A DNA stretch of 6,948 nucleotides, taken from NCBI GenBank assembly GCA_002396325.1, contig DGXM01000080.1, positions 1 through 6,948 of the forward strand. Reading direction: 5' to 3'. Shown one piece after another: positions 1-6,873 of the stretch; positions within the stretch are counted from its first letter, which is position 1; every line of letters begins with the position of its first letter. The DNA is from Treponema sp. UBA4232 (GTDB taxonomy: Bacteria > Spirochaetota > Spirochaetia > Treponematales > Treponemataceae). Position numbers and translations under genes: made by a program. The notes beneath the pieces were generated by a model, which was not told the DNA's origin, did no database searches, and saw nothing but the letters and a program-made list of their open reading frames with translations.

Positions 1-65
1 GCTAATAGCAGAACTGATGCTGAGCCCCTGAGTGTAACCCCGTAGCCACAATTCGGTTTAAAATG

Positions 66-71
66 TATACT
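66..71 (+). promoter_or_regulatory. Possible -10 element (TATACT) upstream of the A2M gene
   Basis: TATACT matches the sigma-70 type -10 consensus at five of six positions and would place the transcript start near 78, giving a leader of about 70 bases. No good -35 hexamer lies 16-18 bases upstream. A second A/T-rich candidate, TATAAA at 120-125, would leave almost no leader ahead of the ribosome site. Offered as a weak candidate only. Confidence 0.2.
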
Positions 72-85
72 TTACCGGGAGTCTC

Positions 86-103
86 TAAAAACATCAGTTT
101 TTA
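86..103 (+). repeat. Short A/T-rich inverted repeat in the A2M leader
   Basis: TAAAAAC (86-92) and GTTTTTA (97-103) form a perfect 7-bp inverted repeat around ATCA. With only one G:C pair it is too weak for an intrinsic terminator. Its place between the candidate -10 at 66-71 and the ribosome site would suit an operator or a weak leader hairpin, but chance occurrence in A/T-rich leader DNA is also reasonable. Confidence 0.35.
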
Positions 104-138
104 AGGATGCGCTGTTGTATATAAACCATGTTTGAATC

Positions 139-143
139 GAGGA
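139..143 (+). promoter_or_regulatory. Ribosome binding site of the A2M gene
   Basis: GAGGA lies just upstream of the ATG at 148, with five bases between the last G of GAGG and the start codon. Two other nearby ATGs (128 and 143) are in other frames and less well placed, so this site supports the chosen start. Confidence 0.75.
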
Positions 144-147
144 TGTT

Positions 148-213
148 ATGGGTACAATTAGATTTTCTCTTCTGGCGGTGGCAATGATGACAGCCGCTGT
201 TTTCACTTCATGC
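148..213 (+). other. Lipoprotein signal peptide and lipobox of the A2M
   Basis: Residues 1-22 comprise a short N-region with one Arg (MGTIR), a hydrophobic core (FSLLAVAMMTAAV) and F-T-S-C ending at Cys22. Phe at -3 and Ser at -1 depart from the enterobacterial L-A/S-G/A-C consensus but fit the relaxed lipoboxes known in spirochaetes. The mature protein would start at Cys22 with a lipid anchor, followed by a Ser/Lys-rich flexible stretch and a GGGEG run that could act as a tether. The residue after Cys is Asn; the E. coli +2 sorting rule cannot be applied safely outside Enterobacteria, so inner membrane, outer membrane or surface placement stays open. Confidence 0.85.
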
Positions 214-3200
214 AATTCAACAAAGGACAGTTCTGTTTCCTCATCGAAATCGATTGCCGTGGATAAATCCCTGATTGGAAAAGGCGGAGGTGAAGGTGCG
301 ACGGATTTTTACGTTGCCTCGGTTTCCCCGAACGAAGAGGTTCCTTCTTCGGTGAGTTTTCCTTCCATACAAATACAATTCTCCGAACCGGTCGTTCCGC
401 TTTCAAAGCTCGGCGAGCCTGCAGCTCAAAGCGATGTGGTGACGATTGTGCCAAAACTTAACGGAGTGTTCCGCTGGTACGGCACGAGTCTTTTGAGCTT
501 TGACACAAGCGACGCACTCATTCCGCAGAAGGAGTATGCCGTCACCGTGAACCCCTCGCTGAAGTCGGTCAACGGCACGGAGATTTCAGGCCCGGTCTGC
601 TTCACATTCCACACCGAGGAACTGCAGCTTCGTTCGGTTGAGCCCGGCTACACAGCCCGCAAGGAAAAGAAAATCCATCTGAATCCCAACGACATCCCGC
701 CCGAATACGCCACCGACCTTGCAGTGACTTTCAGCAACAAAGTGAATCCTTCCGTCGTGACAAAATTTCTTGCGGTAAACGACAGCGACGGAAAAAGCTA
801 TTCATACAAGGCAAGCGCCATAGACGAAAAATCAATCCTCCTTAAATTCGGCGAACAGTTCCCGCGCGACAAGGAAATAAAAATCACACTCAAGAATGGA
901 GCCGTTCCCGACACAGACTGCTGGCCCACATCAAAGGAGCAGAACCGCACATTCCACACCCTGCGCCCCATGCAGTTCCTTTCAGTAAACGGAACCTCAA
1001 GCCTTGCAGTCTCGTTCAACCACCAGATAAAATCCGGAACGGAAAAACAGATTTTCGATGCGCTCACATTCTCGCCTGAAATGGATGTGGACATTTCGCA
1101 TCTGGAGCTTCACGGAAACACAATCTTCATCCGCGACCTTCCGGTAACGTTCAACGACACATACACGGTTTCACTCAAAGGCGGAGCAGTCTCCGATGTT
1201 TACGAGCAGACTTATGCGGAAAAGATTTCCGAGCAGATTATCGTGCCGGATGCAGACAGCTTCGTGAATTTCCGCGATGGAAATTTTGCGATTCTGGAAA
1301 GTCAGTTTGAACCCAAACGCGCATTTGAATTCCAGAATGTCGAAAAGGAATCGACTTACACAATCACGCCGATCTGCGGTGCAACCGATTCATTCAAACT
1401 TCCCGGAGCAAAAACATTCACATTCAAAACCACGGACGAAACCAAAAACCGCCGCGTGATTCAGACCATCGACTTGAAGGATTTTCTTGAAAAAACCGAC
1501 GGAGAATACCGTGGAGCAGTAAAGCTTGAAAGCACAGCTTACTTCAAAGGCTATGGAAATTCAAAATACGGCCGAGAAGTGAAATCATCTTCATTCATAC
1601 TCGTCACAGACCTTGCCCTAAGCGTGCACAGTGCATGGAATGAAACCGTGGTTCTTGTCACGAAGATGTCCACAGGGGAGCCTGTTGCAAATGCAGACAT
1701 AGCAGTCCGTTCAGTGAGCGAACAAAATGACGCACAGTATTCAATGCTCAAAAAAACGGGCACCACTTTGGCCACGGCGAAAACAGACGAAAACGGAATG
1801 GCAGTCCTACGCTTCGACTCGCCAACCAAGTTGGGAATTATCCGCTATATCGACGCAACCACAAAAGACGACCGCATTGTGATGAGTCTTAGAGGATGGT
1901 GGGGCGACACTCCGTTCACGGCCGCGACGATTGAAAACGGTGAAATTTATTCAGCCGGTTCAAAAAGGTCTATAAAGCCGGAAGACATAAAAAAAGGACA
2001 GAACGTCACACATATTTTCAGCGACAGAGGACTGTACCGTCCGGGAGAAACCGCGAGTTTTAAAATCATCGACCGTACGCTCATACTGGGAAAATATTCA
2101 ACATACACAGGACCTTACGAAATCAAAATCAAGGATTCAAACTACTGGCGGAACGATGCAAAGGTCTACGGGACATTCAACGGCAGCATGACCGCACAGG
2201 GAACGGCATCAGCAGAATGGAAACTGCCCGAGGACTTGAGGCCGGGAACCTACATGCTCACGTACAGAAGGACCGACGGATCAGGTTTCCAAAGCCAGCA
2301 ATCGGTCAATGTGCAGTTCTTTGAGCGTCTGCGTTTCCAGGCATCGGGTGAAATCACTCCGATGGTCTACTACCGGGGTGATTCCGTGAGTGCGAAGGTC
2401 AGTGCCTCTTATCTGGGCGGAGGCTCACTTGCAGGGGGCAGCGTCCATGCAGACTGGTCACGCTATCCCACAAGCTTTACACCAAGCGGAGAAAAATTCG
2501 CAGGCTATGAATTCGGTCCGTCATTATACAGTCCCGTAAAATACCGTTACGCCGTTTTTGACGAAGACGTAATCGAAGAAGAATACGATGACTTCCATGA
2601 AAGCAGCTCTCAGAATCTTTCAGCAGAAGGAACAGCCCACCTTTCCGTTGCAAGCGGAAGCGAACCGAAAAAAGGAACACCGTACACCTATCACTTGGAA
2701 GCACAGGTGACTGACGCAGGAAACCAGATGATTGCTGTCAGGGCAGGCACAATCGTTCACCCGGCAAGTTTCTACATCGGACTCAGCGGTGTGCAGAACA
2801 TAAAGGGCTTTCCCAAAAAGGGCGAAAAGCTCACGTTCAATTATCTTCTTGCAACCCCGGAAGGAAATTCCCCGGAAGCGGTTCTGATTGGAAAGGACAA
2901 AAAAATCTCATGGTCACTCACGCGCGAAACATGGGAAGAGCAGATTGAGGTTGACGAATACGGATGGGAATACAGCGAATGGGTTCCGAAGACCGTGGTT
3001 GAGGCCGAAGGAAAAATCGACGCAAAGGACGGAAACCTCACAGTGACGCCGAAAGAAGGCGGATCATACCAGCTGCATCTTGAGACCACCGACGCACAGG
3101 GACGCACAGTTCTCACCGAGCGGACTTTCTACGTGACCGGCTCTGATTTGTATAGAAGAAACGGGGATGAAATCCAGATAAATCTGATGAACGACAAGAA

Positions 3201-6177
3201 CGAGTACGAAGTGGGAGAAACCGCACACATCGCGCTTGAGTCCCCGATTGAAAAGGGCCGCTACCTTATGACACTTGAGCGCGAGGGAATCATCAGCGAG
3301 AAAATAATCGAAGTGGAAAAAACAGGAGCCGCAATCGACATTCCGATTGAAGACTGGCACGTTCCTGTAATTTATGTCTCGGTCTCCTCGTACACCACAC
3401 GGAATGCAGAGCCGCCGGCAGATTACGACACACGTGACGAACACAAACCGCGCCACATTTTTGCAAGAACAGTTCTGAACGTAAGCACAAAAAGCCGCAG
3501 ATTCGACATCGATGTTCAGCTCGACAAAAAATCATATCTTCCCGGAGACGATGCGAAGGTCAATCTTACTGCAACCAAAAACGGAAAGCCGGTTTCCAAT
3601 GCGGAAATCACGCTGATGGCCGTTGACCGCGGAGTACTCGATTTAATCGGCTACCACGCAGGCGACCCTATGAACACGTTCTGGAACAGCAGTCTCTTTA
3701 ACGACAGAGCAAGCAATTCAAATTCATTCGACAGTATCGTTGATCCGGTAACTTACGGCACTTACACTCTGAGCGCAAAAGAGCGGGAAATGCTTTACTA
3801 CACTAGAAACTCATCCGCTGTGATGATGAAGTCGGCAGAGGCCGCCCCCACTGGAGCATTGGGTGTAATGGATGACATGATGGTGATGGAGGAGGCATGC
3901 GAGGCTGAGGCAGCAGACGAAGATTCAGGTTCAGGCGAAGAAGGCAGTGTCCAGGTGCGCAAGGATTTCCGCGCGACAGCAGTATTCCTTCCCACCCTTA
4001 CCACCGGTGCAGACGGAAAAGTCTCGGCCGAATTCAAACTGCCCGATTCACTAACCGAATATGTTGTGACTGTCATCGGTGTAAAAGAAAACGATTACGC
4101 TTACGGTGAAAGCCCCCTCACTGTTGCAAATCCGATTTCCGTGCGCGATGTGGAAACAAGAATCCTCCGTCCGGGCGACAACGGAGAAGCCGGTGTGGTG
4201 ATTACAAACATCGGTGACAAGGACGAAAATGTTACCGTTGAATTTGAAGTTTTGAGCGGTCTTGAAAAAACAGGTTACAAAGCCGGGGCCGGTGACATAG
4301 TACGCATTCCAGGAAAAGCCTCTGTGTCGGGAGCTGCGAAAAAATCAATCATCGTAAAATCCGGCGACACCACCACACTCATGTTCAGAATCGATGCGCA
4401 GAGCCAGGGATGGATCACACTTTCATTCAAGGTAAAGTCTTCCTCGGTGAACGAAGTAATTTACAAGGGACTTGAAATTGAAAAGCCGTACATCTACGAA
4501 AGCGTAACCACAGTCGGACAAATTGACGCTGATGAAAACGGCGCGAATGAAAAAATAATCTTCCCCTCAGGAAACGATGACGGCCGCGGTGCATTCTACA
4601 TTCAGCTTGACGCAACCCGCCTTGGTGCATTGCGCAGTGCTGTGGACTATGTGTTCCGCTACCCGTACGGCTGTCTTGAGCAGAGGTCTTCCGCAGTGAT
4701 GCCGCTTGTTGCATTCGGAGATTACATTTCAGTCTTCGGATTGCAGAGCGAAGTTGCGGACCCGCGCGCAGTTGTTGAAAAGGAAATCTCTTCCTGGGCT
4801 GACGTTCAAAAGTCTGACGGAGGTTTCCCGTACTGGCCCGACGGAGAAGAGAGCAGTTTTGCAGTGAGCCTCCGCATTGCCGAAATCATCGCACTTTCAA
4901 AAGAGCATGGAATCAAAATGCCCTCAAAGCTGAGCGAGAAAAAACTTGTCTCTTACATCCGCTCCGAATTGAAGAAACTTGACGAAAAAGGCTGGTGGTA
5001 TCCAAAGGCATACAGCTACTACGTTCTGACCCGCATGGGAGAAAAAATCTCTTCCGCAGATATAAAGACGATTCTTGAAAAAGACACCGGTGTGTCAGAA
5101 TACGCGTTTGCAGGACTTGCCGCTTACGAAATGGGTGACAAAGCAAATGTCTCTCTTGCAGTAAAGAAAATCAAGAACCTCATGGCACTCACAACACGGG
5201 GTGCGTCTTTTCAGGATTCTGCTCCGTTTGCAGGATGGTACTTCTACAATTCAAACCCCGAGCGCTATGCCCTTGCACTGCATCTCTTTACAAAAGCTGA
5301 TGCAGACGACATTTACAACGGACATCTTGTGTGGCAGCTTCTGGAACTTGAAAAAGGAAGCGGACGCTGGCATTCAACTGCAAGCACAAGCCGTGTGCTG
5401 ATTGCTCTTGACACATACATCCGCGACAATAAGCTTCAGGATACAAACCTCACGGCAGAGGTCCTTCTTAATGGAAAGAAAATTCTTTCCGGAAAATTCG
5501 AAGGTGCAGGAGCCATGCCTGTTGAAGAGAATTTCCGCTTCGGAGAAATGGATGCGAACACAAAAGCAAGGGACGAAAAGTTCAATGCGGAATGGACAAA
5601 ACTCGATGTGCCTCTTGAAAAAGAGGTGCCGCTTGAAATCACGAAGAGCGGAACAGGAAAACTTTTCTACACCGCAGGCATGACCTATGCGCTTCCGGCC
5701 GCTGAACAAAAGGCAAGGGATGAGGGACTTTGTGTATATGTCGAAATAACCGATGCCCGCACCGGAGAAAAAGTTGACGGCAGCAAATTGAAGAGCGGAA
5801 CAATCTACCGCGAAAAAGTCTACGTCACTTCAACCAAGGAACGCACATTCGTCGCAGTCCGTGCCCCGGTTCCAGCCGGATGTGAAATCCTGAATCCTGC
5901 ATTCCAGACCACCGCAACTGTTCCTTCCGCAAAAGAAGAAAAGGTATCCTCAAACCGCTGGTGGATTCCGCGCTGGAGAATGAGCCACCAGGACATCTAC
6001 GACGCAGAAATCCGCTGCTTCTGGGACTACATTCCAATCGGAAGCCAGAGTTTTGAGTTCACCTTCCGCGCCCAGAGAGACGGAACCTACGAAACTCCTG
6101 CCACTTTGGCCGAATGTATGTACGAGCCCGAAATCTTCGGTCGAAGCAACGGAAAAGTGTGGACGGTGGAAAAATAG
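148..6177 (+). CDS. Bacterial alpha-2-macroglobulin lipoprotein with intact thioester (YfhM/ECAM-like)
   Basis: Predicted envelope-anchored protease trap: cleavage in a bait segment activates a thioester that couples to the attacking protease. Seen in the 2009-residue product: lipoprotein signal with Cys22; Ser/Gly tether (23-50); three Ig-like segments (about 52-158, 160-275, 276-370); a match to the E. coli pre-MG region (about 392-530); an MG2-type domain opening at DRGLYRPGET (626-635); further MG domains to about 1090; an MG domain with VDRGVLDL (1159-1166); bait (about 1222-1270); A2M domain opening at VRKDFRATAVF (1270-1280), with LPDSLTEYVV further on; thioester domain with YPYGCLEQ (Cys1509, Gln1512), VQKSDGGFPYW and GRWHSTASTS; C-terminal MG10-like domain from about 1830. 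Compared from memory with E. coli YfhM (about 1650 residues), order and motifs agree, but this protein is some 350 residues longer, much of it N-terminal. The ATG at 148 fits a GAGG site at 139-142 and gives a proper signal peptide. It appears monocistronic; pbpC is not in view. Family assignment is secure, the protease-trap role is inferred from the family, and target proteases are unknown. Confidence 0.96.
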   Translation: MGTIRFSLLAVAMMTAAVFTSCNSTKDSSVSSSKSIAVDKSLIGKGGGEGATDFYVASVSPNEEVPSSVSFPSIQIQFSEPVVPLSKLGEPAAQSDVVTIVPKLNGVFRWYGTSLLSFDTSDALIPQKEYAVTVNPSLKSVNGTEISGPVCFTFHTEELQLRSVEPGYTARKEKKIHLNPNDIPPEYATDLAVTFSNKVNPSVVTKFLAVNDSDGKSYSYKASAIDEKSILLKFGEQFPRDKEIKITLKNGAVPDTDCWPTSKEQNRTFHTLRPMQFLSVNGTSSLAVSFNHQIKSGTEKQIFDALTFSPEMDVDISHLELHGNTIFIRDLPVTFNDTYTVSLKGGAVSDVYEQTYAEKISEQIIVPDADSFVNFRDGNFAILESQFEPKRAFEFQNVEKESTYTITPICGATDSFKLPGAKTFTFKTTDETKNRRVIQTIDLKDFLEKTDGEYRGAVKLESTAYFKGYGNSKYGREVKSSSFILVTDLALSVHSAWNETVVLVTKMSTGEPVANADIAVRSVSEQNDAQYSMLKKTGTTLATAKTDENGMAVLRFDSPTKLGIIRYIDATTKDDRIVMSLRGWWGDTPFTAATIENGEIYSAGSKRSIKPEDIKKGQNVTHIFSDRGLYRPGETASFKIIDRTLILGKYSTYTGPYEIKIKDSNYWRNDAKVYGTFNGSMTAQGTASAEWKLPEDLRPGTYMLTYRRTDGSGFQSQQSVNVQFFERLRFQASGEITPMVYYRGDSVSAKVSASYLGGGSLAGGSVHADWSRYPTSFTPSGEKFAGYEFGPSLYSPVKYRYAVFDEDVIEEEYDDFHESSSQNLSAEGTAHLSVASGSEPKKGTPYTYHLEAQVTDAGNQMIAVRAGTIVHPASFYIGLSGVQNIKGFPKKGEKLTFNYLLATPEGNSPEAVLIGKDKKISWSLTRETWEEQIEVDEYGWEYSEWVPKTVVEAEGKIDAKDGNLTVTPKEGGSYQLHLETTDAQGRTVLTERTFYVTGSDLYRRNGDEIQINLMNDKNEYEVGETAHIALESPIEKGRYLMTLEREGIISEKIIEVEKTGAAIDIPIEDWHVPVIYVSVSSYTTRNAEPPADYDTRDEHKPRHIFARTVLNVSTKSRRFDIDVQLDKKSYLPGDDAKVNLTATKNGKPVSNAEITLMAVDRGVLDLIGYHAGDPMNTFWNSSLFNDRASNSNSFDSIVDPVTYGTYTLSAKEREMLYYTRNSSAVMMKSAEAAPTGALGVMDDMMVMEEACEAEAADEDSGSGEEGSVQVRKDFRATAVFLPTLTTGADGKVSAEFKLPDSLTEYVVTVIGVKENDYAYGESPLTVANPISVRDVETRILRPGDNGEAGVVITNIGDKDENVTVEFEVLSGLEKTGYKAGAGDIVRIPGKASVSGAAKKSIIVKSGDTTTLMFRIDAQSQGWITLSFKVKSSSVNEVIYKGLEIEKPYIYESVTTVGQIDADENGANEKIIFPSGNDDGRGAFYIQLDATRLGALRSAVDYVFRYPYGCLEQRSSAVMPLVAFGDYISVFGLQSEVADPRAVVEKEISSWADVQKSDGGFPYWPDGEESSFAVSLRIAEIIALSKEHGIKMPSKLSEKKLVSYIRSELKKLDEKGWWYPKAYSYYVLTRMGEKISSADIKTILEKDTGVSEYAFAGLAAYEMGDKANVSLAVKKIKNLMALTTRGASFQDSAPFAGWYFYNSNPERYALALHLFTKADADDIYNGHLVWQLLELEKGSGRWHSTASTSRVLIALDTYIRDNKLQDTNLTAEVLLNGKKILSGKFEGAGAMPVEENFRFGEMDANTKARDEKFNAEWTKLDVPLEKEVPLEITKSGTGKLFYTAGMTYALPAAEQKARDEGLCVYVEITDARTGEKVDGSKLKSGTIYREKVYVTSTKERTFVAVRAPVPAGCEILNPAFQTTATVPSAKEEKVSSNRWWIPRWRMSHQDIYDAEIRCFWDYIPIGSQSFEFTFRAQRDGTYETPATLAECMYEPEIFGRSNGKVWTVEK
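3811..3957 (+). other. Putative bait region of the A2M
   Basis: Residues about 1222-1270 lie between the MG domain carrying VDRGVLDL and the start of the conserved A2M domain (VRKDFRATAVF), which is where the protease bait loop sits in this family. The segment is low complexity: Ala, Glu, Asp, Gly, Ser and Met, with no aromatic residue between Tyr1218 and Phe1274. Between Lys1228 and Arg1271 there is no Lys or Arg, while I count 12 acidic residues. It includes a Met-rich patch (MDDMMVM, 1241-1247) and one Cys (1251). Exact borders are a judgement from position and composition. Confidence 0.7.
4669..4683 (+). other. Thioester motif GCLEQ of the A2M
   Basis: These codons read Gly-Cys-Leu-Glu-Gln within YPYGCLEQ, the same core as E. 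coli YfhM. In thioester proteins the Cys (here Cys1509) side chain forms an internal thioester with the Gln (here Gln1512). Both are intact, so the protein belongs to the covalent-trapping class and not to the thioester-less A2M variants found in many bacteria. Confidence 0.95.
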
Positions 6178-6198
6178 GAGAAAGAAGTCAAACCACAG

Positions 6199-6263
6199 CT
6201 GCCGGTTTCCGTGTTTTTTGCACAACAAAAATTCAAGCATTGCAAGAAAACGGAAACCGTCAG
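6199..6263. terminator. Long imperfect hairpin between convergent genes, possible transcript-end element
   Basis: CGGTTTCCGT (6203-6212) pairs perfectly with ACGGAAACCG (6250-6259). After one bulged G (6213), 6214-6222 pairs with 6241-6249, with one G:U wobble in the plus-strand RNA. CTG (6199-6201) pairs with CAG (6261-6263) across one mismatch. That makes about 22 pairs around an 18-base loop. The position 22 bases past the A2M stop and between convergent genes suits a terminator or 3'-end stabilising hairpin. Against a classical intrinsic terminator, no clean T-run follows the stem on either strand; T-runs lie inside the arms. It could also be a small repeat element. Confidence 0.45.
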
Positions 6264-6354
6264 TTCATTCTCTGCACGACATCTTCCGAAGCCCTTCTCA
6301 AAGTCATTATGCAACGCGGAACAGGAACCGGTACAAGAGTCACTTCGATTCATC

Positions 6355-6873
6355 CTACAATCTTTTTTGCATCCACAACAAATCATACCATCGGTTGAAT
6401 TTTTTTCCGACTGCTTTCAAATCCGCAACTTTTTCGTAGCCGGCAATTTTATGAAATTTATAACTGTCATGCGTAAGATACTCATCTTCCTTTTCACAAT
6501 ATGCCACTCCTGCAAGCGCGTTCACAATCCCCTGCGCACGGAGCCTTTTTTCCAGCGCACTGTAAAGTGATGAACCTATTCCCTGCCGGCGGTAATCCTT
6601 GTCAACATAAATTGATGTGGTCACAGTCCAGTCGTATGCTTCTCTGGAACTATAAGCTCCTGCATAGACATAGCCCGCAATCCTCTCATTCTTGACGCAT
6701 ACCAGATACGGATATTTTTCCGTTGTCTTTTTTATCCGCTCTTTGAATTCCTCCACAGTCGGAACTTTGTACTCAAACGAAACCGCGGTATCCGTCACGT
6801 AATAAGAATAAATCTCCACAAGCCTCACGGCATCTTCAAGCCGAACATCTCTAATGATTAAATCATCACCCAT
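6355..6873 (-). CDS. GNAT N-acetyltransferase, phosphinothricin acetyltransferase-like
   Basis: A 172-residue cytoplasmic acetyl-CoA-dependent N-acetyltransferase; substrate unknown. Seen: an N-terminal IIRDVRLEDA strand-helix typical of GNATs, SFE (32-34), YPYLVC (54-59), AYDWTV (79-84), the acetyl-CoA pyrophosphate loop R95-R-Q-G-I-G100 followed by SSLY, FHKIAGY (140-146) and a closing RWYDLLWMQ. Order and length match the Pat/Bar/YwnH group, with an extra loop (CEKEDEYLT, 126-134) compared with Bar. His141 aligns with Bar His137, but the position of Bar Glu88 is Thr85 here. The ATG at 6873 is chosen because the conserved first strand begins just after it. The ribosome site is poor (GGAG 13 bases upstream, 6887-6890), but the start overlaps the end of an upstream frame by 8 bases, suggesting coupled translation. 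It is convergent with the A2M gene and has no evident functional tie to it. A phosphinothricin substrate should not be assumed. Confidence 0.93.
   Translation of the reverse strand: MGDDLIIRDVRLEDAVRLVEIYSYYVTDTAVSFEYKVPTVEEFKERIKKTTEKYPYLVCVKNERIAGYVYAGAYSSREAYDWTVTTSIYVDKDYRRQGIGSSLYSALEKRLRAQGIVNALAGVAYCEKEDEYLTHDSYKFHKIAGYEKVADLKAVGKKFNRWYDLLWMQKRL

Noticed and set aside
1..45. Open plus-strand frame from the window edge to TAG (43-45), possibly the end of an upstream gene
   Set aside because: Only 14 codons are visible and no motif is recognisable; a frame this short is often open by chance.
3064..3456. A 130-residue minus-strand open frame within the A2M gene
   Set aside because: It is wholly antisense to a well-supported gene. 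Its product is Val/Cys-rich with no family motif, and no ribosome site is evident.
148..6177. Possibility that the 2009-residue frame is a fusion of an Ig-like adhesin and an A2M
   Set aside because: The domain order is continuous and typical of an A2M, there is one signal peptide, and no change of base or codon style at the proposed junction is apparent by eye. Extra N-terminal domains within one family explain it better.
6087..6386. Cys-rich minus-strand open frame of 99 residues downstream of the acetyltransferase
   Set aside because: It overlaps the ends of both real genes, spans the hairpin and has no recognisable motif. The Cys content follows from the TGC/TGT runs of the opposite strand.
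6053..6570. Three overlapping plus-strand open frames across the intergenic gap (6053-6439, 6114-6398, 6211-6570)
   Set aside because: Their starts lie inside the A2M gene or inside the hairpin, with no ribosome site, and their 3' parts are antisense to the acetyltransferase. The 6114-6398 frame gives a fairly protein-like stretch over the gap, but it resembles no family I know.
6355..6873. Naming the acetyltransferase pat or bar (phosphinothricin resistance)
   Set aside because: The fold and several motifs match, but the Glu88 equivalent is missing and the family acts on many substrates, so a resistance name is not supported.
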